DNA from: an uncultured Clostridia bacterium
Lineage (GTDB): Bacteria; Bacillota; Clostridia; Oscillospirales; Ruminococcaceae
NCBI GenBank assembly: GCA_947588775.1
Contig: CANPZQ010000132.1
Span: 1 to 5,292 of the forward strand
Reading direction: 5' to 3'
Length of the DNA stretch: 5,292 nt
Shown here: positions 1 to 4,537 of the stretch, piece by piece
Numbering within the stretch: position 1 is the first letter of the stretch
How the letters are laid out: every line of letters starts with the position of its first letter
Made by a program: the position numbers and the translations under genes
The notes under the pieces: model-generated
Told to the model about the DNA's origin: nothing
The model's database searches: none
The model's input: only the letters and a program-made list of their open reading frames with translations

Positions 1-1160
1 ACCCCGCTTGCCAACACATTCAAACACATTCTCCCGTTATGATACGGGCATTTCCAAGGCTCGACGATGGGTTTCGGGTTCGGGACACCGTTTTCGCGGA
101 CGCTCCAGAACCATTCGGAGCCCTCGCGGCGGTCGATGAGAACGTCGCGGATATACTGCCACTGCGTTAAAACCGCGTCGGCGTAACGCTTCTCGCCGGT
201 GAGCTCATAGGCGTTGAGGAAGCCGAGGAGAGCCTCCGCCTGGACCCACCAGATTCTCGTCGTGTCGACGACGCCGTTTTCGCTTTCGTTGCAGAAGCCG
301 TGGTCGGTGAACGCCGCCTCGTAGGTGTGTTCGGCCATCTCCAAAAGGAGCGGACGGATTTTTTTCGTGAGAGCGTCGTCGTCAAGAAGCCGCAGCGTTC
401 TGTCCATCAGCCACGAGGTTTCAATGTCATGTCCGAAGCTGTGAAGGTCGATAAGTGAGTTGTAGTCCATGTCGAAAAAGACCTCCTGCCGCTTTTTCTC
501 GCGGTTGTAGACCTTTTTTTCAAACGTGTCGATGATGAAGTAAAGCGACCGCCGGACGTCTTCGGAGCGGTTTGCCTGATAGAGCCCGGTGTATCCTTCC
601 AGAACATGCAAAAGCGTATTCATCGTCCTTCCGGCCTCGACGCCGTTTTCCGAGAGCTTGTCGTTTCCGGCAGGCTTCCAATCCGCCGTGAATGCCTCGA
701 GATAGCCTTTTTTGTCGAAACAGCGCGTTTCCACAATCCCATAAAGCTCCTCGGCAAGCCTTAGCGGCTCCTCAAGGCCGCTCGCGCGGTGATATGCCGA
801 CAGCGCGTAGATTGCGAACGCCTGATTGTATGTATGCTTTGTGCCGTCCGCGACGCTCCCGTCGGGATTCACCGCCCAGAAAACCCCGCCGTTTTCACGG
901 TCAGTCATTTTTTTGAGCATCTCGTAGGCGTGCGCCGCCTCGTCAAGAAGCGAAGCGTCCCGAAGCTGCATGAACGCCTCCGAAAAGAACCAGAGAATCC
1001 TGCTGTTGAGAATGCACCCGCGCACCGCCTCCGGCCGCCTTGTCAGGTCGAAATCGACCTGCCCGACATATCCTCCCGAAACGTCGTCGCGCAGCCCCTT
1101 CCAGAACGGAATTATCCGCCCTATCAGCTCCTCTCGCACCTCGCCGACCCAGTTTTCCAT
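1..1160 (-). CDS. Cellobiose 2-epimerase (AGE family), 3' end cut by window edge
   Basis: Converts the reducing-end glucose of cellobiose to mannose (EC 5.1.3.11) and is expected in the cytoplasm. The 386 codons present read without a break. They align along the whole length with the Ruminococcus albus enzyme (about 389 residues, from memory), so only the last few residues are missing. The (alpha/alpha)6-barrel landmarks of the N-acylglucosamine 2-epimerase superfamily are present: SRILWFFSEAF around Arg54, KHTYNQAFAIYALS at 108-121, His185, HSFGHDIETSWLMDR at 240-254 with His244, Glu247 and Trp250, RIWWVQAEA at 302-310, and PWKCPYHNGRM with His374. These match the essential Arg and His residues of the family. 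The ATG at 1160 is chosen because AAAGGAGG lies 6 bases upstream. In R. albus this gene works with a mannosyl-glucose phosphorylase in beta-mannan use; any such partner would lie beyond position 1. A plain N-acylglucosamine epimerase is less likely given the close match. Confidence 0.95.
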   Translation of the reverse strand, partial: MENWVGEVREELIGRIIPFWKGLRDDVSGGYVGQVDFDLTRRPEAVRGCILNSRILWFFSEAFMQLRDASLLDEAAHAYEMLKKMTDRENGGVFWAVNPDGSVADGTKHTYNQAFAIYALSAYHRASGLEEPLRLAEELYGIVETRCFDKKGYLEAFTADWKPAGNDKLSENGVEAGRTMNTLLHVLEGYTGLYQANRSEDVRRSLYFIIDTFEKKVYNREKKRQEVFFDMDYNSLIDLHSFGHDIETSWLMDRTLRLLDDDALTKKIRPLLLEMAEHTYEAAFTDHGFCNESENGVVDTTRIWWVQAEALLGFLNAYELTGEKRYADAVLTQWQYIRDVLIDRREGSEWFWSVRENGVPNPKPIVEPWKCPYHNGRMCLNVLASG

Positions 1161-1200
1161 AATTATCCTCCTTTGACATATAAGAATGGGTTTTTGTTAT

Positions 1201-1229
1201 ATTATAATGTTGTGAGTGGGGAAAGTCAA
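1201..1229 (-). promoter_or_regulatory. Sigma-A promoter of the epimerase gene
   Basis: Read on the minus strand, a -35 box TTGACT (1229-1224) and a perfect -10 box TATAAT (1206-1201) are separated by exactly 17 bases. Transcription should start near 1194, giving a leader of about 34 bases that carries the AAAGGAGG ribosome binding site. I see no clear catabolite-repression operator or riboswitch in the leader. The near-consensus match suggests strong basal expression. Confidence 0.88.
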
Positions 1230-1253
1230 GGGGAAACTGCGTCAGGGCGGTTT

Positions 1254-1391
1254 TGTACAATGTCGAAATTATTCATAAGGTGCTCGCTGTGCTTGTGCTA
1301 TTTTAGGTATCCATTTCTCGCCGAAAAGTTTCTGCGATGTCGATATTTCGTTCTTTTTCAAGAGAAGATATGGCTTTGCTGACATTGTACA
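1254..1391. repeat. 138-base segment bounded by 11-base inverted repeats
   Basis: TGTACAATGTC at 1254-1264 is the exact reverse complement of GACATTGTACA at 1381-1391. The 116 bases between hold repeat Z1 and no convincing gene. Size and ends resemble a small non-autonomous element (MITE) or a solo remnant. No target duplication is obvious at the outer edges, so mobility is unproven. Confidence 0.55.
1271..1336 (-). repeat. Repeat Z, copy 1 (diverged)
   Basis: Read on the minus strand, these 66 bases align without gaps with 2784-2849 on the plus strand at roughly two-thirds identity. The best part is a CACRAGCRCAGCGAGYACCT core, in which the copies differ only by transitions. Both copies can be read as short peptide frames, but in different registers, so it is probably not coding. 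Origin and role are unknown. Confidence 0.5.
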
Positions 1392-1499
1392 GTAAGCAAG
1401 GGGTATCTTAGATGGACTGATGCATGAGCACTCTCCGCCGCGGCATGGAGCAGCGCGAGGTTTCGGCAATGGACTCGATTTTTCATATGTTCCGATGGG
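1392..1499. other. Intergenic, nothing recognised
   Basis: Between the inverted-repeat element and the first direct repeat I see no supported gene, RNA, promoter or repeat. Short open frames on both strands lack a ribosome binding site and any recognisable domain. Confidence 0.5.
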
Positions 1500-1510
1500 G
1501 AACGTTGCAA
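1500..1510 (+). repeat. 11-base direct repeat, left copy
   Basis: GAACGTTGCAA here is repeated exactly at 1790-1800. Both copies are followed, with a 2-base offset, by AAGTA. The pair brackets the X1-Y1 block and could be a target-site duplication. Confidence 0.55.
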
Positions 1511-1541
1511 AAGTATCAGGGGATTTCACGCCAACAAAAAA

Positions 1542-1612
1542 GGCCTGAACCTCACCCACCCCCGCTCGCCTCTGCGAGGCTCGGGGGACGGGATTCGATT
1601 CAGGCGGGGAGG
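1542..1612 (-). repeat. Structured repeat X, copy 1
   Basis: On the minus strand this is about 61/71 identical to X2 (2891-2962). It folds as a bulged hairpin. The outer stem is GCCTGAA/TTCAGGC (1605-1599 with 1549-1543), extended by a T-G wobble and a C-G pair. Next comes CCCCG/CGGGG, and then the inner stem GCCTC/GAGGC closed by a GCA loop. After the outer stem the minus strand continues as C plus six T, so this copy could act as a Rho-independent terminator for transcription running toward the epimerase promoter. It shares no sequence I recognise with a known RNA family. Confidence 0.75.
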
Positions 1613-1673
1613 GGGAACCTGCGTTTGCCGTGGGGGCTTTGTTGCACTACAGCTCTCTTCGGGCTTTCAGCTT

Positions 1674-1761
1674 AACCCCGCGCGGCGGAAAAAGCTCGTG
1701 CGTCAGTCCCACCCACCCGCCCCCGAAGCAACGCATTATACACCCGCTTTTTCCGCCGCGC
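1674..1761 (+). repeat. Structured repeat Y, copy 1
   Basis: A perfect 16-base inverted repeat (1680-1695 with 1746-1761; arm GCGCGGCGGAAAAAGC) encloses a 50-base loop. The loop carries CCCACCCACCCGCCCCC (1708-1724), which is a G-quadruplex motif on the minus strand. The first 40 or so bases match Y2 (2705-2668, minus strand) with about three differences. The upstream flank from about 1640 (TTGTTGCA and onwards) also resembles the flank of Y3. No coding function is seen. Confidence 0.75.
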
Positions 1762-1789
1762 TTCATCTGCGGAACTTTCAATGCACCGC

Positions 1790-1800
1790 GAACGTTGCAA
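1790..1800 (+). repeat. 11-base direct repeat, right copy
   Basis: Exact copy of the GAACGTTGCAA at 1500-1510. It lies 29 bases beyond the right arm of Y1. Confidence 0.55.
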
Positions 1801-1939
1801 CTAAGTAAAAAGCGGCAGTTATGTGGCATAGCCAAAAGTCCCGCATTGCCCCCGCATAAGTATTGAGAAGAGCATACGCCGCAAATAGGAGCCGGAAAAC
1901 AACACGAGCAGCAATTTTATTGCTATTTTTACCAATTTA

Positions 1940-1946
1940 TTCGACA
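1940..1946 (-). promoter_or_regulatory. 0A box, distal (putative Spo0A-type site)
   Basis: TTCGACA is the exact reverse complement of TGTCGAA, the 0A box recognised by Spo0A. It lies 68 bases (about 6.5 helical turns) before the proximal box, in the same orientation, in AT-rich DNA upstream of a gene that encodes a Spo0A DNA-binding domain. Binding is inferred only. Confidence 0.4.
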
Positions 1947-1962
1947 AAATCCCCCAAAACAT

Positions 1963-1995
1963 AGTGCAAAAAGCAGAAATCGCAAAATTTGCACT
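1963..1995. promoter_or_regulatory. Perfect 8-base inverted repeat upstream of the Spo0A-C gene
   Basis: AGTGCAAA (1963-1970) and TTTGCACT (1988-1995) are exact reverse complements separated by 17 bases. They lie between the two 0A boxes. The arms are 25 bases apart centre to centre, which would suit a dimeric regulator or a small hairpin. No known operator is recognised. Confidence 0.35.
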
Positions 1996-2007
1996 TTTCC
2001 AAAAAAA

Positions 2008-2014
2008 TTCGACA
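2008..2014 (-). promoter_or_regulatory. 0A box, proximal, at the -35 position
   Basis: A perfect TTCGACA (reverse complement of TGTCGAA) ends 21 bases before the -10 hexamer, where it replaces a normal -35 box. Its TCGACA part resembles TTGACA with an over-long spacer. In Bacillus subtilis spoIIG, a Spo0A-activated promoter, a 0A box likewise overlaps a -35 element with a 22-base spacer. The parallel is inference. Confidence 0.5.
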
Positions 2015-2032
2015 ATTTTCGATGGAAGCGTG

Positions 2033-2041
2033 TGGTATACT
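2033..2041 (+). promoter_or_regulatory. Extended -10 promoter of the Spo0A-C gene
   Basis: TGG directly followed by TATACT (2036-2041) makes an extended -10 element. No good -35 hexamer occurs at 16-18 bases. Transcription should start near 2048, leaving a short leader of about 24 bases. A promoter lacking a -35 box but with an activator-type site at that place suggests dependence on an activator. Confidence 0.65.
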
Positions 2042-2071
2042 GGATTTATAAATATGTTCAGGAGGCCAACC

Positions 2072-2443
2072 ATGACAACCTATGAAATCAAAACTCAAAC
2101 GGAAATCTATGACACGCTTTTGAAGCTCTCGGCCCCGCCGCACATGCCCGGGTTCGGGTATCTTGCCTCGGCGATTGAACTTGCGGTTGCTGAGCCGGAC
2201 TACATATCTTCCGGGACGAGAAAGCTTTATGTCGAGGTTGCGCGGCAAAATGATGTTAAGCCGCAAAGCGTTGAGGTTTCGATTCGGCAAACTATTGAGG
2301 AAGCGAAAAATCGCGATGGTATGAGCGAGTTTGGGGAATATTTTGACGGACTGATGAATCCGGAAACGGGCAGACCGACGAATTTAGTGTTTATTTCGAC
2401 GGTGGCGAAGAGGGTTCGTGAGAAGGGGATGGCGGGGGAATGA
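2072..2443 (+). CDS. Stand-alone Spo0A C-terminal-domain DNA-binding protein
   Basis: A 123-residue protein that aligns from about residue 16 to 118 with the C-terminal effector domain of Spo0A, the sporulation master regulator, and has no receiver domain. Shared landmarks in order are P-H-x2-G-x2-YL-x2-AI (23-35), T-x-K-LY-x2-VA (49-57), the recognition-helix region QSVEVSIRQTIEEA (65-78) and PTN-x2-FI-x2-VA (102-112). By alignment, Spo0A Glu213 and Arg217 are kept (Glu68, Arg72), but Arg211 becomes Ser66 and Arg214 becomes Val69, so its DNA specificity may differ. ATG 2072 is chosen because AGGAGG lies 6 bases upstream and homology begins soon after; an in-frame ATG at 1964 lies upstream of the promoter. 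Without a receiver it cannot be phosphorylated like Spo0A. It may be a constitutive binder, competitor or accessory regulator. The family is clear; the role is unknown. Confidence 0.88.
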   Translation: MTTYEIKTQTEIYDTLLKLSAPPHMPGFGYLASAIELAVAEPDYISSGTRKLYVEVARQNDVKPQSVEVSIRQTIEEAKNRDGMSEFGEYFDGLMNPETGRPTNLVFISTVAKRVREKGMAGE

Positions 2444-2447
2444 GATA

Positions 2448-2464
2448 GGGGTGAGGTTCAGACC
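2448..2464 (+). repeat. Repeat X, partial end (copy 3)
   Basis: GGGGTGAGGTTCAGACC matches the right-hand end of X2 (2947-2962) with one substitution, and the reverse complement of X1's end. It starts 4 bases after the Spo0A-C stop codon, and no other part of X follows. It is a truncated copy or a hybrid edge of the repeat block. Confidence 0.6.
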
Positions 2465-2500
2465 ATTTTTGTTGTGTTGCAGTTCTTCCGTAGCTTTGTG

Positions 2501-2595
2501 CGCTACCCCGCCGCGGCGAATGGGGCTGTTTTCCTGCGCCCACCCACCCGCCCGTCCACACTTCCCGCAACCCTCCCCGCCCCATTCGCCGCGGC
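2501..2595 (+). repeat. Structured repeat Y, copy 3 (diverged)
   Basis: A perfect 17-base inverted repeat (2510-2526 with 2579-2595; arm GCCGCGGCGAATGGGGC) encloses a 52-base loop. The loop carries TGCG followed by CCCACCCACCCGCCC (2539-2553), the same C-run tract as in Y1. The stem sequence differs from Y1 and Y2, but pairing is complete. It lies 58 bases after the Spo0A-C stop and could terminate or protect that transcript, although no T-run follows the stem. Confidence 0.7.
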
Positions 2596-2617
2596 TCAGA
2601 TGGCATTAGCAGGTAAA

Positions 2618-2705
2618 CGCGGCGGAGAAAGCGGCCAAACGCCGCTAAATCCGGGCGGGCGGGCGGGTGGGACCGACGCACCAGCTTTCTCCGCCGCGCG
2701 GGGTT
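2618..2705 (-). repeat. Structured repeat Y, copy 2
   Basis: A perfect 15-base inverted repeat (2618-2632 with 2684-2698) encloses a 51-base loop. On the minus strand its first 40 or so bases match Y1. One stem position is A-T in Y1 and G-C here, a paired change. It faces Y3 tail to tail, 22 bases away. The loop holds the strong G-quadruplex motif listed separately. Confidence 0.75.
2653..2671 (+). other. G-quadruplex motif in the Y2 loop
   Basis: Five runs of GGG separated by single bases (C, C, C, T). With one-base loops this is among the most stable quadruplex patterns. It lies wholly within the loop of the Y2 hairpin. The matching loops of Y1 and Y3 carry four such runs on the minus strand. 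Confidence 0.75.
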
Positions 2706-2745
2706 AGCCCAAAAGCACAAAACAATTCGACATATGACAAAGATT

Positions 2746-2763
2746 CCCTCCCCTCGGGGAGGG
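2746..2763. repeat. GC-rich palindromic hairpin
   Basis: CCCTCCCC (2746-2753) pairs perfectly with GGGGAGGG (2756-2763) across two bases. This gives a compact stem with an effective CTCG tetraloop. It has no T-run on the plus strand. It sits between Y2 and Z2 in the repeat block. Confidence 0.55.
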
Positions 2764-2783
2764 GGACAAACCGGCTTTGGTTT

Positions 2784-2849
2784 CACAGGAACTTCGTAGG
2801 GGAAAAGGACTGCTTTAAATATCACGAGCGCAGCGAGTACCTCATAGAA
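2784..2849 (+). repeat. Repeat Z, copy 2 (diverged)
   Basis: Ungapped match, roughly two-thirds identical, to the minus strand of 1271-1336. The best-kept part is CACGAGCGCAGCGAGTACCT near the right end. Here Z lies between Y2 and X2, whereas around copy 1 the order is Y, X, Z, so the blocks have been reshuffled. Confidence 0.5.
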
Positions 2850-2890
2850 AGCCTCATCATTGCAGAAATCTCCGTATAACGCACTCACTC

Positions 2891-2962
2891 CCTCCCCGCC
2901 TGAACCGAATCCCACCCCCCCGAAGCCCGCAGGGCTGAGCGGGGATGGGTGAGGTTCAGGCC
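2891..2962 (+). repeat. Structured repeat X, copy 2
   Basis: A hairpin with a perfect 9-base outer stem GCCTGAACC/GGTTCAGGC (2898-2906 with 2953-2961). Inside it are CCCCG/CGGGG and the inner stem AGCCC/GGGCT closed by GCA (2924-2936). The architecture, loop and internal bulges are identical to X1 in the opposite orientation. The inner stem differs by three paired substitutions. No T-run follows this copy. Confidence 0.75.
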
Positions 2963-3000
2963 TTTGCTGTCAAGGGTCAAGGCTCGTCCTCTCATCTTAT

Positions 3001-3184
3001 CGCACCCTCACACCCTTGCCCCCGCAAAACAAATCCCTCATTTTCCCACCCACCCCCTATCAACACTCCGCCCCCAACACCAACTTCAACCCGCCATGCC
3101 ACCCCATTCCCCCTATTTCAAGCATACCCCCAAGCCCTAACCCCAATAAACCATAACCCCAACTACCCCTCCACCCACCACAAT
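3001..3184. other. C-rich, G-depleted tract without a gene
   Basis: By hand count, 3001-3180 has 95 C but only 8 G on the plus strand. It is made of irregular short CCC to CCCCC runs split by A and T, with no fixed repeat unit. It directly follows the stop codon of the leucine-rich-repeat gene on the minus strand, where it would appear as G/T-rich RNA. No intrinsic terminator is visible. The skew continues some 50 bases into the end of that gene. Confidence 0.65.
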
Positions 3185-4537
3185 TCAATCAAGTAGGTTT
3201 ACTTCCCCCTGATTCACCCCCACCTCCACCACCACAACCTTATCCCGTTCCCCCAGCCACTCCTCGTCCCTGTCCATCGCGGCCCACTGCGCGGCGGTGC
3301 CGCAAAAAGTAATCTTTTCAACGGCCTCCATGTGGTTGTCGGTCGCGCTGACGGCCGACCTGCCCATCTTCTGCAAGCTCGCGGGAAGGACGATTTCGCC
3401 GAGCCGCTTAAAGTCCGAAACCGCGTAGCTTTTGAGCTCCGTCACGCCCTCGGGAATCGCCGCGACGTCCGCGTCAACGTCGCTGTAGGCGAACTCCCCG
3501 ACCGTTTTTATGCTCCCGTCGGTCGGAACGCCGGCGGGGTCAAGGACAAAAATGAGCTCCGCGCTTTCACGCTTTACAATGCAGCCGTTCACGCTGTAGA
3601 ATACGGGATTTTCCGCGTCAACGGTGACATCGCGAATCCCCGGATTGTCGGAAAAAGGGTACTTTCCGCTGAAAACGCCGAAGCCGATTTCCGAAACGTT
3701 CGCGGGGATTCGCGCCGTTTTGAGGCAAGTGTTACGGAAGGCTCTGCTGCCGATTTTTCTGAGGCTTTCCGGAAGCATGATTTCGGCGAGCGGGCAGCCC
3801 GAAAATGCCGATTTTCCGATTTCTTCGAGGCAATCGGGGAGGGTAACGGCCTCAATCCTCGTCATGCAAAACGCGTCGTCCGAAATTATTTTCACCGTGC
3901 CGGGAATGTTAGCCTCATTGAGCGAATTGCAGTTGAAAAACGCTCCCGCGCCGATTTTTTCAACGCCGTCCGGCGTCACGGCCTTTTTAAGATGTGTGCA
4001 GTCCGAAAAAATTCTCTCCGGAATTTCTTTGAGATTGACGGGAAGCGTTACCTCCGTAAGTTTTTCGCAGCCGTCGAAAAGATGTTCCCCCAAAGCCTCA
4101 ATATTCGTTGGCAGCACGGCTTTTTCGAGCTTTTTGCAGTTTGCAAACGCATACCCTTCGACAATTTTAACGCTCTCGGGAAGTGCGATTTCGGCTATCT
4201 GCGTATCCCGAAAGGCCCCTTCGCGAATCGCCTCAACGCCGTCGGGGATTTCAACCGAAGTAACGCCGTGCGCGTTCCCGAAAGCCCGCCGCCCGATTTC
4301 CCGAACCGGCACGCCCTTGTATTCCGCCGGAATCACAACGTCCGCGCCCTCGTATGTCCCGATTCCCGTAACAGTGTAAAAGCTCCCGTCGCCGCTAAGC
4401 ACCATTTTCAGCGATTTTTCGCCCGTTTCGCTGTCGCCGGCGACATGCTCCGGCTGGCGGTCGAGGAAAATGAAAAGCGCGGCGACGACGGTCAGCGCAG
4501 CCACGCCGATAATTAAGTTTGCAATATATTTTTTCAT
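3185..4537 (-). CDS. Membrane-anchored BspA-type leucine-rich-repeat protein
   Basis: A 450-residue protein. Residues 1-25 are a short MKK basic start and a hydrophobic segment (about 8-25) with no clear cleavage site, so a signal anchor with the rest outside the cell is likely. From about 98 to 290 run nine repeats of the BspA type (LRR_5), with LP/IP at 98, 120, 143, 166, 189 (TP), 212, 234, 256 and 278, giving a 22-23 residue period and a core like LPExVKxIGxxAFxxC. An insert around 300-325 (NPVFYSVNG) is the motif common in these proteins. More degenerate repeats follow, then a GTAAQWAAM end motif. Such repeats usually mediate binding to proteins or surfaces; the ligand is unknown. The ATG at 4537 overlaps the ABC gene's stop as ATGA, with a weak GGGG ribosome site 7 bases upstream, indicating translational coupling. 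An upstream in-frame ATG at 4576 lies deep inside the ABC gene and would put a charged stretch before the anchor. Confidence 0.88.
   Translation of the reverse strand: MKKYIANLIIGVAALTVVAALFIFLDRQPEHVAGDSETGEKSLKMVLSGDGSFYTVTGIGTYEGADVVIPAEYKGVPVREIGRRAFGNAHGVTSVEIPDGVEAIREGAFRDTQIAEIALPESVKIVEGYAFANCKKLEKAVLPTNIEALGEHLFDGCEKLTEVTLPVNLKEIPERIFSDCTHLKKAVTPDGVEKIGAGAFFNCNSLNEANIPGTVKIISDDAFCMTRIEAVTLPDCLEEIGKSAFSGCPLAEIMLPESLRKIGSRAFRNTCLKTARIPANVSEIGFGVFSGKYPFSDNPGIRDVTVDAENPVFYSVNGCIVKRESAELIFVLDPAGVPTDGSIKTVGEFAYSDVDADVAAIPEGVTELKSYAVSDFKRLGEIVLPASLQKMGRSAVSATDNHMEAVEKITFCGTAAQWAAMDRDEEWLGERDKVVVVEVGVNQGEVNLLD

Noticed and set aside
470..719. TGTCGAA motifs at 470-476 and 713-719 (and TTCGACA at 4157-4163)
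   Set aside because: They lie inside coding sequence away from promoters, so they probably reflect codon usage rather than Spo0A sites.
789..1382. Plus-strand open frame of 197 codons
   Set aside because: Mostly antisense to the epimerase gene, it crosses that gene's promoter and leader and has no domain.
1269..1559. Minus-strand open frame of 96 codons
   Set aside because: It starts inside X1 (its MGEVQAF start also occurs from X2), has no ribosome binding site, and ends in repeat Z. Not supported as a gene.
2391..2915. Minus-strand open frame of 174 codons
   Set aside because: It runs through the end of the Spo0A-C gene, Y3, Y2, Z2 and part of X2. The product is low-complexity Pro/Arg/Gly with no domain, so it is a translation of the repeats.
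3132..3170. CCCTAA/CCCCAA runs resembling telomere repeats
   Set aside because: Irregular spacing and only one CCCTAA. It is explained by the general C/A bias of the tract.
1230..3184. Possible CRISPR array, tRNA or riboswitch in the gene-free regions
   Set aside because: No regularly spaced direct repeats with spacers, no cloverleaf or CCA-type ends, and no riboswitch core recognised. The repeats present are hairpin elements in few, inverted copies.
2945..3196. Plus-strand open frames in the C-rich tract
   Set aside because: Pro/Thr/His-rich product of a biased sequence, starting within X2, with no credible ribosome site.
3332..4516. Long open frame on the plus strand (394 codons), and another at 3624-4379
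   Set aside because: Antisense to the leucine-rich-repeat gene. The openness follows from the repeated codon pattern of that gene, and there is no ribosome binding site or recognisable domain.
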